Made by a program: the position numbers and the translations under genes | DNA from: Amaurobius ferox | Lineage: Eukaryota > Arthropoda > Arachnida > Araneae > Amaurobiidae | Length of the DNA: 64,000 nucleotides | Direction of reading: 5' to 3' | Assembly: GCA_951213105.1 (NCBI GenBank) | Contig: OX578153.1 | Location: 56,554,520-56,618,519, forward strand | Part shown: positions 44,557 to 57,428 of the stretch, piece by piece | Layout of the letters: the number at the start of each line of letters is the position of its first letter | Numbering within the stretch: the stretch's first letter is position 1 | The notes under the pieces: generated by a model | Told to the model about the DNA's origin: nothing | The model's input: only the letters and a program-made list of their open reading frames with translations | Databases searched by the model: none

Positions 44557-45477
44557 CAGTGCTGTAGTCGTAAAAAAAACAGAGGGTATACCATGGGCAT
44601 CCGCAAAATTTTTTCCAGGGAAAGGTGAAACATGTACTTACTACTTACACTTTCTAGGGGGGCAAAAAAACATGTAGACGCACATACATGTATATATATA
44701 GGAAATCCATAAGCCAGGGGGCGTCCACACCCTTGCCCGCCCCTCCGGGCACCTATGGGGTATACTCAAAGAACCGGGGGAAATGTTCAAATTAATCGAA
44801 GTTCAAATTATCGAGAAAAAAAAGCCTATTAATTTTATATTACAGGAAAGGAATTGTGGAACTTTGAAGAAACTTCCACTTAAGCAGAAATTGGTGTTCA
44901 CAAGGTTCGAGTTATTGGGAGTTTACTATATTTATGCAAAGCAAACTATGCAGACTAGCATCGAGTGATATTCAAATTTGAAAATCTCTCTATATTAATA
45001 TTTAACTATGATATAAAATAATTACAGGAAATGTTAAGAGAAAAATATTTAAACATATATAAAGTAGGATGTAATTTTGTTTTATTTTAACAAATTTTAA
45101 GGCCTACCTCTATCATTTTCATTGAAATATTTTCCAAACTGCTTGACGAGAAAAATCGTCTCTGTGTCTTTTTTGGTAGCGCATACTCTTGATCTATTGT
45201 CAACTGAAGAGCGATGGTTGGCCAAACAAGAATTTATAAATTTTCCGCGTTGAAAGTGTTCTATAGGTGGTCCATTTGCATTAATAAACATTAGATTGGA
45301 GATGTTTGAAATCAATAAAGATGATCTCAAATCTGTTTTCAAAGCGTATACGTAGTTTTTAAGAAAAAGCAGAGGGTATACAGAATTTGCTCGAAAAACC
45401 TGAGGGTATACGGAATTTGCTCGAAAAACCAGAGGGTATACGGCGTATACCGCCGTATGCTCTCCACTACAGCCCTG
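44557..45477 (-). mobile_element. Nested hAT element (921 bp) with 8-bp target duplication
   Basis: The left end CAGTGCTGTAGT and right end ACTACAGCCCTG are 12-bp inverted repeats with one mismatch. The target duplication GTTAGAAG is exact at 44549-44556 and 45478-45485. Sub-terminal GAGGGTATACGG-like repeats occur at both ends, two or three times at the right. 8-bp duplications and CAG...CTG ends define the hAT superfamily. Confidence 0.9.
45097..45342 (-). pseudogene. C-terminal relic of the nested hAT's transposase
   Basis: Minus-strand frame with LLISNISNLMFINANGPPIE and FINSCLANHRSSVDNRSR. From memory, this 'SSLMFxxxNGPPxxxFxxxxYVxxWLxxGRHxAxDxR' block ends the hAT transposases of the KIAA1586 type. 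It retains only the tail of the protein, so this hAT copy is an internally deleted, non-autonomous derivative. Confidence 0.6.
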
Positions 45478-47664
45478 GTTAGAAGTACGACGCCTGTAGG
45501 AGACAGGTACATTGTCCTATCGGTAAAAAGGGACTGGCGCACCACAGCTCAGCAGGTGGCAAATCAGTTTCTTGCTACTATAGGACAGTGGATCTCCCAA
45601 AAAACTGTAGCCAGACATTTGGGAGAAGAACTATATGCCCACAGACCTGTTGTGGGTGTCCCATTGTTTAGACTGCACTTTACCGCCCATTTGGAATGGT
45701 GTCGTGAGCATCGCAATTGGACTGAAGAGGACTGGGCTTGCATACTATTCTCAGATGAGGGTAGGTTCAGTCTGTTATCAGATTGTAGATGCCAACTGAT
45801 CTAGCCGGAGAGTGGTACTGCTTATCATCCAGAAAATATCCAGGCAAAGGACCAATATCCGACATGCAGTATCATGGTATATGGGCTGGCATCATGATCA
45901 ATGGCCGCACACCCCTACATGTGGTTGCAACTGGGACTATGATCAGCCAACGATACATTGATGAAGTTCTACTGCCTCATGTTTGCCATTTTCATGGTGC
46001 TGTTAGTGATAAATTTGTTTTTATGGATGACAACGCACCATGTCATTGAACACTCACTGTTCAGGATTGTCTGTAGTCAGCAAGTTACCTTAGCTATAGT
46101 CAGCAAGAGTATTTAATGCCTCATATGGCCAGCATGTTCTCCAGATCTAAACCCCATTGAAAATATTTAGGATGCTTTGGGGAGGCGACTTGCTGGTTGA
46201 AAATTTCCTCCAAGAAACAAGAACACCCTCATCTATACACTGACAGAGGAATGGGATAACTTGCCTCAACAGCTGCTGGATAATGTTGTGCAAAGCATGA
46301 CACGATTTGTGGAATGTTGCATCGCACTCCATGGTGGACATATCCCGTACTGACACCTTTCTCAAAGGTGCCTGCTCTCGTTCATATACATTTTTCCATT
46401 TCTCCGTACACAGCATCAAATGAACACTTTTTTCATTTCAGATGTTTCAAAACCTTCTGTATTTTGCAGAACAGTAAATGATCTTTATTCTAGTGTTCGA
46501 ACACTGTGGCAACAATATTTTATCCTGCTGGGCTTCCACCCCCGCTTAATGTTGGTCTACATTGCAATTTGCGATCCGTCCTTAGCAATTAGCGTCCAGC
46601 AGTATATATAGATCTATATTGTGACTGATATATTTTTCTATGTCTAGACCTAGTACAAAAGAGTTGAAGTACTTTAAGACAATATTGGAGAAGACCATTG
46701 AATTGGAAATATGTTTAATGTAAATATTGGAGTGCCAATGTTTACATTAAAAGTTTGATGTTAATCATCGACTTGGGGATAAGAATATCAGTGATATTCC
46801 AAAGTAATTTCATATCATTAGGACATAAGCTCTATCAAATGTTCGAAAAAATCATTCAACAGTAATTAGTTTTTTATGACAAATGTATTTTGATTCATTC
46901 GCCTGTTTAGCTTATGTTTACATAATTACTACCTATCTATTTGAAAATAGTGGGATTCAACAATTTTGTGATCTATGTCACTTTATAAATACAATAAAAT
47001 TTATGAAACTTTAACAATATCAGTGTAACATAAATAAATTTTAATATATGAAGCTATTATATTTCTAGTTTTGATAGAGGATAACACAAGAGGATGTTTC
47101 GACTTCAAACCATGTGTACTATAGGATTAGACTATAACGACTAAAAATCATTAATCTTCCTAGTTTCAGTTACACAGATTATAAAATTGAAGTGTAAAAT
47201 AAATATTTTACATGAAAAATCTTTATTACATTTATAATATTGTGAAACTTACATCATCCAAAAATGATCCTTTACCAAGTACCCAATGATCTCACCAGGA
47301 ATTTTTTTTTTCTTTTCTTTCTTTTCTCTCTTCATTTCTAGGAAACTGGAGCAGTCTTAAACCTTTTTAAGAAGAGTTAAAGCAGTTTGCAGAACACCCA
47401 CCCATAATTATTTTAACAACACTTCCTAAAGTAAAAATACAAACAGCTAATGTTGATGAATTTCACTCCCGACTTTAGTGAGCTTCAATATACTTGATGA
47501 GTCAGCATACATATATAGGAACCTTAAGTTGGATCACTCTTGCCAGGGCTGCTATACTTCTCCCAATCAACCACTGGTGTACCTTAAATTACAGAAATTA
47601 TAAAGTCTTGTATATTTTATTACTCACGTACTTTCAATTTGTAATAAAAGATTTACATTTATAG

Positions 47665-47849
47665 CTCCTCCTGGCAAGCTTCAGAATGTTAGTGTACATC
47701 CTTCAACAGTTGTAGCCACTGTAAGGTGGCATGTTGAAAATGATGGAGGCTATCCCATTACCAATTTTACTCTTCTATACCGACCAACTCATGCTAATGC
47801 CTCCGAAGCTTGGCATTTACCACAACCTGTACATGTCAGTCCTTCAGTT
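47665..47849 (+). CDS. FN3-domain exon, first half
   Basis: Acceptor at 47663-47664, donor GTGAGT at 47850. Enters in phase 1, as exon 1 leaves, and exits in phase 0. Encodes PPGKLQNVSVHPSTVVATV, the core Trp in RWHVENDGGYPITNF, then TLLYRP and WHLPQPVHVSPSV. These are the A to C' strands of a fibronectin type III domain. NVS, NFT and NAS are potential N-glycosylation sites. The split inside the FN3 domain is usual for metazoan genes. Confidence 0.85.
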
Positions 47850-49050
47850 GTGAGTATTTTATGTTTTCTTTCTCATATTATCAAGAATGTATTATTTTCC
47901 TGGAAATTCTTTCATAAACATGCATATTTAGAGAACCTGCATAAAAAGGTGTTACTAAAGCTAGGATTGCACACCCATTTGCAGATAACTGCATCTGTAT
48001 GCATTACTGGTTTTGTGCTTTCTAGTATTCTTCAACATGAAATAGCTAATGCAGTGACAATGAAATCACAGAAATACATATTTCAGATACTTTTGAAACA
48101 GTGACTATGTGTTTATGACTTGTGGACATGATAACTCTAGAATGCCCATATCTCTAAGCTTTTTATTTGTATTTAGATCATCATGCAATGAGAAAGAATT
48201 TTTTATAATTTACATGATTAGTGCATATTTAAGGTTTTTATAACTTTGTTTCTCTAGAAAAAGTAATAGTTCTAACAAAAGAGGAAGTAGTAGTCTATAT
48301 TTATAGAATTATAGTAGTAAACTTGTTATATATGAGTAATAGCATTGTATTTATTAGCATCAATCAGTTTAGGTGTACCTAATTCAATAGCTTAACTGGC
48401 CAGTTCCCAGTTGGAAAAAGAAACATTTAAATCATGTTTTGAACATAAAAGAAAAAAGCTCCTGTGATATGTTGTTTTCACTATTCTGATAAAGAGCACT
48501 TTCTGTGTGCTGGTATATATGTTAATTCTGTAAAATTAGTTGATATTTAAATGGATAAACAGTCAAGTAATCATATATAGTATAACGTTGCAACAAAATT
48601 TCATGAGAATTTTGTGGACACGGTTGTCCTTGCTAATATACAGCCTGCTTTGGATCATTTTCAAAGAGCCTTACTTTGCAAGGACCTATGTATATGCAGC
48701 ATTTAGATATAAATTTTAATAAAAAGTTTAATATGATAAAAAGAATTTTTCTATATAAATATTTTTTCAGAAACTAATGCATAGAGCCTAATTTCGTCAA
48801 ATAGAGTCAAACCACCTAAAACTGGTACTGATCATAAAAATTTCTATTAAGTAAATGACTACCACAATCAACAACTTATCGCCAAAATTGGCAAGTACAA
48901 CAACACTTATATTTCCTATTCTTGTCCTGGGCTGATATATAGTCAGCTGCAGTAATAATATTTTGCTATCTCTTTTCATTGTTTAAAGTACTTAACTTAG
49001 CCGCTGACACAAATCTTAATTTGTATGACTGGGTTTTTATCTGATTTCAG
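47850..49050 (+). other. Intron 2
   Basis: 1.2 kb, AT-rich, no element recognised. Confidence 0.8.
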
Positions 49051-49180
49051 AGGCAATTCTTCATCTATCAGTTAAAGCCTGGTACCGACTATACTTTTAG
49101 AATGTGGGCCACGAACAAGTTAGGTCCTGGTGAACCTGTCTCTGTAAGGGCATCAACTGCAAAGCCTGTTGATCCTCCAG
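49051..49180 (+). CDS. FN3-domain exon, second half
   Basis: Acceptor TGATTTCAG, donor GTATGT at 49181. Enters in phase 0 and exits in phase 1. Encodes RQFFIYQLKPGTDYTFRMW then ATNKLGPGEPVSVRASTAKP. The L-x-PGT-x-Y-x-F-R...N-x-LGPGEPV pattern is the E-F-G strand signature of FN3. It completes the single FN3 domain that follows the Ig domain. Confidence 0.87.
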
Positions 49181-50561
49181 GTATGTTGAAAGGCACAGAT
49201 TCAGAAATTTATAAATGTTTTTTACTATTGTTGAAGTGATAAAACTTAGACATACACCATACAAAAGGAGATGTAAAAAATAATATAGAAATAAGAAACA
49301 AAAGGTATGATGTATAAAATCAAAACAAGCAAACAACAGCAGAGAAGAAAGGAAGTCTTAGAGTATAAAGATCTGCATGGGCTAAAATTTCACACTTTTT
49401 CACAGTCTGATCCTACATGCATTTTCAAATGTATAACTTGAGCCCGTCCAGGTTTAGAAACCCAGAAGTGCCAGCCTGTACTAAAATGAAGCATATCCAA
49501 ATATATCAAAACCACAAACTTGTGCCACCTTTGTGCTCAGGATTAAGTAAATTTTTTGTTTTTATAAATGTTTCACTTTACAGTTCTAAATTTTTTCAAA
49601 AATTCATATATTTGGAAAAAATTAAATTATAATTTATTTCAAATATTGACTATGTATGGTCTGGTCTGAAACCTTTTAAGAGAAAACCAATCCATGCAGA
49701 AAATGTTTTAGTATTTTACTTCGAATATCAAATGATTGAATTTTGGCAAAGGTTATAAATTTTAATTATATATGTATATAGGAATTTGAAACATATTCAA
49801 GATATTTTAGTAAATCAAATGATGAATTAATTCACTAATACAGGTTCTGTTTTTGACTGGAATTGGCCCTTAGTTTAGTAGAAACTATGGGAGTGTTAAC
49901 TGTTTATGGAATAAATTTTTGTCTGTTTTCTGAAAATGGTACAATAAGAAGTTTTATTTTTGTTATAAGTAACATTTTCTGAGATGTTTTAAAATGCTTA
50001 CAGTCCTTAAAACTGCCTAATTTACAATTTACTGAAAAATTGTGATTTATAAATTTCTAAAACTTTCAAGTTATAATTTCACTGAGAGATATAGAGTCAT
50101 GCCATAAGTGAGAGTTTGATTCTCAGCTTGAACAGTATTGATATGCTATACATGTGCTAAATTTTCATGGTATTCACAGCATGTAACATAGCACATTTAT
50201 CCTTAGAAAGTTCTCTACAAGAGGCATCTTCCTATGGCAGCATGGGTATATCTATCTGGTCCTTTGCCTATTAAAATCTTACTCTAAGTTCATATAAATT
50301 TGGTTATTATAAATGTAATTCATTTTTTTTAATGCTGTGTGATATATCGCTCTTTCTGTTTTTCTGCAGTCAAAGTAATATATTGAAAAGCTCATGTATT
50401 TATCTATTAGATTCAATTGTTGTGATCTTTTTTTTTAATGTGGAAGGTATCAAAAACCTATCAGAGAACTTTATAATTTTATTTGTATGGTAACCCTGTA
50501 TGATAAGTTTCAAATATAATAAGCAAGAATATTCTAATTTCTTTTAATTTGTCCATTTTAG
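49181..50561 (+). other. Intron 3
   Basis: 1.4 kb, AT-rich, no element recognised. Confidence 0.8.
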
Positions 50562-50699
50562 AAGTTTTTGAAAAAATGCTGGCCGATGCTGAGAATTTTG
50601 GGTCTACGGCCTGGTTAGTTGCAATCTGCATGGTTGCAGGAACTGTGCTCATATTATCCCTCCTGAGCTGTGCTCTTATCTATAAAGAACACAGAAGTG
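50562..50699 (+). CDS. Transmembrane exon
   Basis: Acceptor CCATTTTAG, donor GTGGGT at 50700. Phase 1 at both ends. Encodes a juxtamembrane stretch EVFEKMLADAENFGST, then a hydrophobic helix of about 24 residues (WLVAICMVAGTVLILSLLSC then ALIY), then the basic stop-transfer KEHRS. This is a type I single-pass membrane anchor directly after one FN3 domain. Confidence 0.85.
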
Positions 50700-53600
50700 G
50701 TGGGTATCTTTACATACTTTTTTTTTTAATTTAATCTATATATTATTTCTAAGTATTATATCTCTGTACATCTGAGATCTTGGCTAATTTGTGATAGAAA
50801 AATTCAAACTACTAATCAAATTAAAGGTAGTTAACTGTATATGAATAATATGTGTATTTTTTTTTTTTTTAATTGGACCGCAAGTTTTTTTATGCATGTG
50901 TATGTCTGTCTGTTTGTATATGAAGTGTTTTTCTAACAGTTTTACCCAGGGTTCATACATATCAGGGAAAACTCGAAATGTCAGGGAATAAAAAAAAATA
51001 GTTAAAAATATGGGAAAAATGCATATTTTTATCATAAACCTAGAAAATTTCTGAGTTGAGCTGGAAATGATCTCATATTTTTTGTCCCTTGCCCTATATT
51101 TTAAATACTGAACTAGAAAAAAAAAGTTTTAATGATAGGATAATTAAATTGATAATAAGTAACAAGTAAATAATATTTTAATTCTTAAGCATAAAAAGTA
51201 GTGATCCAAATGTTTTCTGAATTATTTTCAGGGTACTTGTAGTCCTTAAAACTGCATAATTCCTGATTTTTATTTTTATGGACCTTAAAACTGTTTGAAT
51301 TTGCACCAAAGTCCTTAATTTTCTTACAGATAACACAGTTCAGAAATTGCAATAAAGGCAGGAAAATGTGTGTCCCATCTAAGAATGATAATCAGGTTTC
51401 AAACGGTAATTCTTCCCATTCGCCATATGAAAAGGGTTAAGGTGTCTTAAATTTTCTAATTCTTGTTTCTTCCACTGTCCTGGTAGAAACCCAACCCTGA
51501 TTCCTAGTCTAATAATAGATTACTACAGCACCTATAATCATAGTGTACCTGATGTAACATTTGTTTCAGTTTAGTGCACAATTATATCCATAACCTTCTG
51601 ATCAGAAAAACTTTCTTCAATTTTTATGATTCATTTGTAAAAGTCTCTTATAGACTCATTAAATGCTCACCTTTTTTTACTTGTGACCATGGACGTAAAA
51701 TATAGTTGAAAGTCTGCCAAATATTTTCGAATCAGCAAGATCCAAAATATGTCAATTTTGCTCAAATTTAAAGAAATTTGTATCAGTGACAGCAAAAAGT
51801 TTTATAAACATGCCTCGAGATTTCTTATATAGTGTTGAAATGAAATGTGTAATAAAATATGTATGTATGCATTATGTAAAGTTTTATAAAACTTCATAAT
51901 GCATAAAACCTACTTTTTTCAACATATTTCATTTTTTTTCTGTAATCTTTAAAAGGTGCTTTATTTTTTTAATGAAAAATGTTCATAAACCCTGATTTAG
52001 GTAGGTTTTTAACACTTTTCAACAAAGTTGTAGTTTTTATTACTTTGTTCATTCTGCCTGTCTGCCTGTCCGTTCGAACTATAACTGCCTTAAAAATGAC
52101 TTTATCAAAATGAGATTTTAGTATATTGTTGAGATGGTCTGTGGAACATATTGGAATGTAAATGAATAATATCACCCAAATTAGTTTTGGATTTAACCCG
52201 GGTTGAAAAAATGAAATACATTGAACCCTATGGGACCTAATTTTTCAAACATTTTTTAAGTGGAGTTAAAATTCACAAATTGCTTTGAAAATTTTAGGAA
52301 ATATTCAAATTATCATGTAAAGTATATAAAAAAGATTTTCATCAAAATATGTGTAGTAGTTTCTTAAATAAAAATTGAAATAATAATTACACCCATATTA
52401 TATGAAGAGATCACGTGACTCACTACAAAATAAATATGGCATTCATTTTTTTTTTCTCTTAATAAAAATTGTCTTGTCGTTTTTTGATATCTTTTGTGCC
52501 GATTTTAAATTGAACTCTTAAAATGATTATTATTAAATTGTGCAGTTAAATTATTTAACTACTTGTAGTTAAGTCTTACATGTTAATCTTTGAAAATAAC
52601 CAATTTTGTGTATCTTGCTTTTGGTGGCCTCAAAATCCACCTAATATCAGTATATCAAGATAATTAACTATTGTTATAATCTTACAGAAACCAAAGTTAG
52701 ATCTAAAGATTAATAGAAAGGACTTAAATTTTATTCAATTACACATTATCATTTTACATCATTATATCTAACAACATAGGGATCATTATTCTTTTTCTAA
52801 CATATATTAATGTATCCAGTGAGAAGTAATGCCAGACTTTGTATTAATTGGTGGGATCATTTGGTGGGACGATTTAAATAAAGTCTTTTTAACAATTTGG
52901 AAAATTGATAATATCCTTCATATAGTAATATATAGTACAGTACCTGATGAAGTCTTTCATATCTGATGAATCACTCACATCCAGATTCACCATATCTTTA
53001 GGCCATTTTCATCGCACGACTTTATCTTTTAGCTCGCTTCCAAAAATCACATTCTAAGGCACTCAAAAACATTCAACTAAAGAACTGCTGCTTGCTATCA
53101 AAATCTCTCACCTTCACCCCCTACATGATTTTATATATCTTTTTTTTTTTTCCAGAAGGTTCATGTGCATTTTTAACTCCCCTTCTGGAATGCAGACTTT
53201 CCGTCTCCTCTCGTATTCTCATAATCCGCTTATCTCCCAGCTCATGGGCATCAACCCCTTTGGCTGGTGCCATTGTTGATTCAACTAATTCTCCGTGTTT
53301 GACTAATTAATTAATATTTTAGATTTCTGGCATTACATCTCTTTTAATTTATTAATAATTATTTTAGATTTCATAAACTTCATTAAGAATCTTTAATAAT
53401 GATTTTAATTAACTGGATCATATAATGAATTATATTTTATCTTAACTTTCAAAATTATTTCAAGTAAACTAAATAAATAAAATTTATCATGCTCTTATCC
53501 TTATCATTTTGTTATTTTCTTTGGCCTGTGCTCATTTCTTCAATGTTTACCTTCCAAGGTATTCATACCCATCACCACAAATAACTCTATAAATACTGAA

Positions 53601-53828
53601 GATCCACTTACCTTTACATACCTAAAATAATATTAGCACAGCCAAGACACAAAAATAATCACAGAATTTCTGTCAAACTAAACTTTTATTATTAAACAAA
53701 CATTTAAAACTTAAGAGTTTCAAAAACATCTTCCAAATCATTAGCACTTAAATAAATTTTAAAATAAAACATAACCATTTAAAATATTGCTAAGACCTAA
53801 AAATCAATTAATCCCAGGTTCAAATCTC

Positions 53829-53850
53829 ACTCTGGTCTAAAGACCAGAGT
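53829..53850. repeat. 22-bp palindrome
   Basis: ACTCTGGTCT, then AA, then AGACCAGAGT. It directly follows CCCAGGTTCAAATCTC, which resembles a tRNA B box (GGTTCAAATC), so it may be a decayed tRNA-derived sequence. Confidence 0.6.
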
Positions 53851-54136
53851 TTGGCCTGCCTGAAAAGCTGTCGACCAAAGCTAAACTCAAAAGTAAAAAA
53901 CTAAAACAAATAGTAAATATAAAATTACAAGCGTACAACATGTTCAAAAATAAATTCATAAAAATTATTAAAATTAAAAATACAAATCAAATTCTCTGCC
54001 AAAACTTTATCTACTATAGAAAAATTATCATTTGGACAGCAATGTTTTTCGTGTTCAAATGTAGATGGCTGCACCACACATTAGGAGCAAGTCACACAAG
54101 AACCAGGATGTCTGATGGAAAAAGATAATACTATGT

Positions 54137-54194
54137 TGAAGACCCAGACCACACGACCAACCCTAGGGTTTACGGTAGCAATATGTGTGGCCGG
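54137..54194 (-). mobile_element. Micro-SINE tail module (58 bp), ACAC/GTGT subfamily
   Basis: The plus strand reads TTGAAGACCCAGACCACAC...AACCCTAGGG...ATGTGTGGCCGG. It is flanked by a perfect AGATAATACTATGT (54123-54136 and 54195-54208). It is the clearest example of the module moving alone. Confidence 0.88.
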
Positions 54195-56865
54195 AGATAA
54201 TACTATGTGAAACACATATGATTGAAAATTTGAAAAGATCACAGCAGTTTGCAGGTTGAAACACAACACTAATTTAATTGAAATGCTCAGTGCCTTTTCT
54301 ATGGATCCCGAAGACTAGATGGCAGTAGGCATGGCTTTTTATGTATCACAACAAAAGAATGATTTGCTGTGTGAATGTACACTCCAAGGAAAAGGGGAGA
54401 ATCACTTAGAAATATTATAATTGCTGATGTCGTACATGCTTTGTTAGCCAAACACTGTGTTAGGGCTTGACTTGTATATCACAACAGCAATTTGCAGATA
54501 GAGGCTTAAAGTGACAATCGATGCATATCATTAGCGATGACAGGATGGCGACCTCAAACTCTTCAAAAAGGAAACACACCTTAGCAGCCAGGCACAAATC
54601 ACCGAAATACACAATAACAAAGAATTAATTTTGAAGGAAAGGTGGAAAATTATCAATTTTGAACTATTATTAATTTGGAAAAACTGCATCATTGAACATA
54701 ATCATAACAAAATCATGATTTTTTTAGACCATTTAAAAATATATTTAATATTGCATCCATCCTAAAACTGCTTTATTTTTGCATATTATCTGTGTATCTA
54801 AATTCTGTGCCTATGCAATTACAATATTTTTTATTTTAAATGATCACTAAACTTTGACTATTTCTACAACGAAGCCTAATTTTGACGTATGCAGGATGCA
54901 AACAAATCATTCGATTGAAAGATGAGTTGTATAAGAATTGCTGAATTTTTTTAACACAAAATTATTTAGCTCTGGAGTCTAGAGTAAACGTAATAGGAAT
55001 GAAATATTCATTGATTTTACATAGAGAAGCAGGCAATTTTATAGCATTGACTTTTTTGATGAAGTTTTAAGTTTCCAAGTTTAATAAATTATTATAGTAC
55101 TGTGATAATTTAAAAAAACATATGAGTGCTGAATGTATCACATTTTAGAGATGTTTAAATAAAATTGCATTTCAGTTGGAAAGTGTTTCATAATTAATGC
55201 TTTATGCATGATTAATCTTTCTTGTTAATTAGTTATTGTAATAGATGACAAATTATTTGTTGTCATAAAATGATGCTAAATAGTAATTACTTATATTGGT
55301 TGTAGTAAACCTGAAAATTTATGAAAATTCCTCTGGGAAACCTTAAAAGTCAAGGAATTTTATTTTAGAAATTGAGTAGGAACCCTGTACAGTATTTCAT
55401 CCAACAATACTTTCTGCATGTGTTGTCTTGGGAAAATATAAAAGTTTAAGTTGGTTTTAAACAAGTAATTGCTAGTTAACATTATATTCATTTATTTATG
55501 AATGTGTTACCATATAAAAAATTAACTTTCAGGTTTTTTTTAAATAACTGCCAGCAAATAAGTAATTGTTCATTGTTAAAATAGATCTATAACATAAAAT
55601 ATTGGTAACTAACAGAAAGATACCTACTTTTGCCCGGAATTTAAGATATAAACTGCACTGGAACATAGATCTAATTCTCTGAAAAGCAAACAACGCCTTA
55701 AAGTTATGTCCACTTAGAACAAAAAATAAAAGGCTGCTGTATGAGGGTATTATGCCCTAAATAAATTCTTAAACATGCCTTCACCTGCTGTGCAGACATG
55801 CGTCTTTGGCCCTCTGCACAAGTGCACATGCATCTGAATAAGTGCTTTTGTCCTGCATAGGGTACATCAGCTGCTGCATTGTGTCCTCTGTCTGGGCATA
55901 ATATGCCCTAAGAAGACCTGGGGGTGCATAAAATTTGGGTTTGTTGTCTTCAAAATATTGTCTTTAAAACTAAGCTCTAGCTCAATTAGAAGATGAGATA
56001 AGATCAAATTAGTGAAAGAAATTTCAAAGATTGAGGAGGTGACAGTTAATAAAATGTAAACCTAGTGGAGTCTGTAACGCCATCCTATATGGAAATTTGG
56101 TATTTTTTCAACTTTTATATGTAGTTTCAATACCTGAGCTATATGCACATCAAATTTTAGTATTCTAATTTAGTTATATCAAAAATGACCCCCAGAATCC
56201 CTCTTTAAAGAAATGTAGAACTTTTCAAAGTAGGTTAGTATATGAGCTATACATGTTAAAATTTTTAGCATTTTAGTTCTGGAAGTTACTTAGAATTTTC
56301 TTGCTTTGTTGTATCAAAAACGACTTCTAAAATATCCCCTATGAAATGTAGGGGTTTTCAATTTTCCTTTGTAATTTCAGTATCTGAGCTATATGCATAG
56401 CAATTTTTAGCCCTATTTGCTTAGAACTTCCGGACAAACATATAAATTTTGCCGGGGACAAATAGACTCAGTAAATTGCCATGCTGCAAGTTTGAATGTG
56501 TTCGCTATTTAGTCAAAAATATTGTGCAAATATGCAGGTTTCTCTCATTTAAAAATAAACTAATGGAAATGGTTTTCAAGAGCAAGCTGAAGACAGCTAT
56601 GAATTCAGTGAATGATCATAATTAGAATTTTAATTCATTTTTAGGTTAATCAAACATATTAAGCAACTCTGTAAATCGGGACCTTTCATTTAAACAAAAT
56701 TAGGAAAATTAGCTGATTAGATTCTGATAATTTACTGAGGGCAGAAACGATGTCAGAACTTAAATATATCGATAATATGCAAAATATTTTGTACCCGCCC
56801 CTCTATGAAAAAAGTATGGGTATTCCATTGTTTTAAATCATTGCAATGCTGGATTGTCTACAGAC

Positions 56866-57183
56866 AGAGTTCTCACAGTACTGTTATTAAGATTCTTTAA
56901 AAAGTGCTTGAATTTTATTCAGGTTTTCAAGGGCCCTTTAAAGTCTTTGATTTTTATTATCTTATTTCAAACTTTAGTTTTGTTGTGTGGCTTTAACTCA
57001 GGCTCTGATTGTCTCACTAGCATTGTGTAATCTTTCTCTAATGCCCACTGGAATGCCAGCCAAATATAAGAATTTTCCACATTACATTTTGGTCTATGAA
57101 AGTCCTTGGTTATATGGTCCTTAAAAACTAAAATTTATGTCCATGAAAATCCTTGAAAAGTGCTTGATATTTATTTGTGAGAA
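56866..57183. mobile_element. Small inverted-repeat element before the last exon
   Basis: GAGTTCTCACAGTACTG...AAAGTGCTTGAATTTTATTC at the left is mirrored at the right by AAAATCCTTGAAAAGTGCTT...TTTGTGAGAACTT. About 320 bp, non-coding. Confidence 0.45.
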
Positions 57184-57270
57184 CTTTAAAACATAGAGAC
57201 CTTGATCTAGTTTTATATATGTATATATTCCAATGCATACATGTAGTTATACAGTTTGTTTTGCATGTAG

Positions 57271-57428
57271 AAACCCCTGAAGAAGCGCTACCTCGCATCA
57301 TTGCCAATCCTGGGTTTGAAATAGACGTGGAGCAGAGCTACCTTTTGGATCATGCAGACTACAACGACAACACTGAGAGGACAGTCCGCATGAATAACAA
57401 CACAGTCATTCAGCCGTCCAGAGTTTGA
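57271..57428 (+). CDS. Cytoplasmic-tail exon, ends in S-R-V
   Basis: Acceptor TTTGCATGTAG, phase 1, matching the transmembrane exon. TGA at 57426-57428. The tail is about 50 residues: TPEEALPRIIANPGFEIDVE, then QSYLLDHADYNDNTERTVRM, then NNNTVIQPSRV. It contains NPGF, an NPxF motif of the kind bound by PTB/clathrin adaptors, and Tyr residues in SYLL and DYND. The final S-R-V fits a class I PDZ ligand (S/T-x-V). No kinase, phosphatase or ITIM motif. The tail suggests endocytic and scaffold control of an adhesion receptor. Confidence 0.82.

Larger units (their letters stand above)
44369..46200 (+). pseudogene. Tc1/mariner transposase, broken
   Basis: The start ATG at 44369 (MSSRYHLDDFTYGRIIRKI) leads into a helix-turn-helix (KIADVAREFDIAHSVLSQLW). 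After the nested insert the frame resumes with DRYIVLSVKRDWRTTAQQVA. The catalytic block follows: CILFSDEGRFSL (first Asp), FVFMDDNAPCH (second Asp), and PDLNPIENI (Glu), the DD34E pattern of Tc1. Damage: the 921-bp insertion at 44557, a frame change near 45790, a premature stop right after DNAPCH, and a stop replacing the Trp expected after ENI. Inactive. Confidence 0.85.
44111..46604 (+). mobile_element. Tc1-like transposon, interrupted by a hAT element
   Basis: The left end CACTGCTGGACAATTGCTAA with GGACGGAT is mirrored at the right by ATCCGTCCTTAGCAATT and GTCCAGCAGT. TA lies outside each end (44109-44110 and 46605-46606). Without the 921-bp nested insert and its extra 8 bp, the element is about 1.57 kb, the usual Tc1 size. 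It lies in the intron after the Ig exon, in the same orientation. Confidence 0.85.
43779..47664 (+). other. Intron 1 of the visible Ig/FN3 gene
   Basis: 3.9 kb from donor GTAAGC to acceptor TTTATAG. It holds the Tc1 element and AT-rich sequence, including a pyrimidine-rich tract at 47307-47340. Confidence 0.8.
50947..55394. mobile_element. Possible DNA-transposon remnant with matching ends
   Basis: CAGGGTTCATACATATCAGG at the left and, on the opposite strand, AGGGTTCCTACTCAATTTC at the right share the AGGGTTCnTAC start. Both lead into CCTTGA/CAGGGAA-type sequence, a terminal form common in invertebrate DNA transposons. The ends are far apart and diverged, so they may belong to two separate remnants. 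Confidence 0.3.
50700..57270 (+). other. Intron 4 (6.6 kb)
   Basis: Long AT-rich intron with several repeat remnants listed separately. The patch at 53000-53310 is less AT-rich but has no recognised protein. Confidence 0.75.

Noticed and set aside
52195..52204. AACCCGGGTT palindrome as a regulatory site
   Set aside because: A single 10-bp palindrome in an intron without further support.
53092..53310. Frame at a less AT-rich patch as a coding exon
   Set aside because: No recognisable domain, no convincing splice sites, and no conserved pattern.
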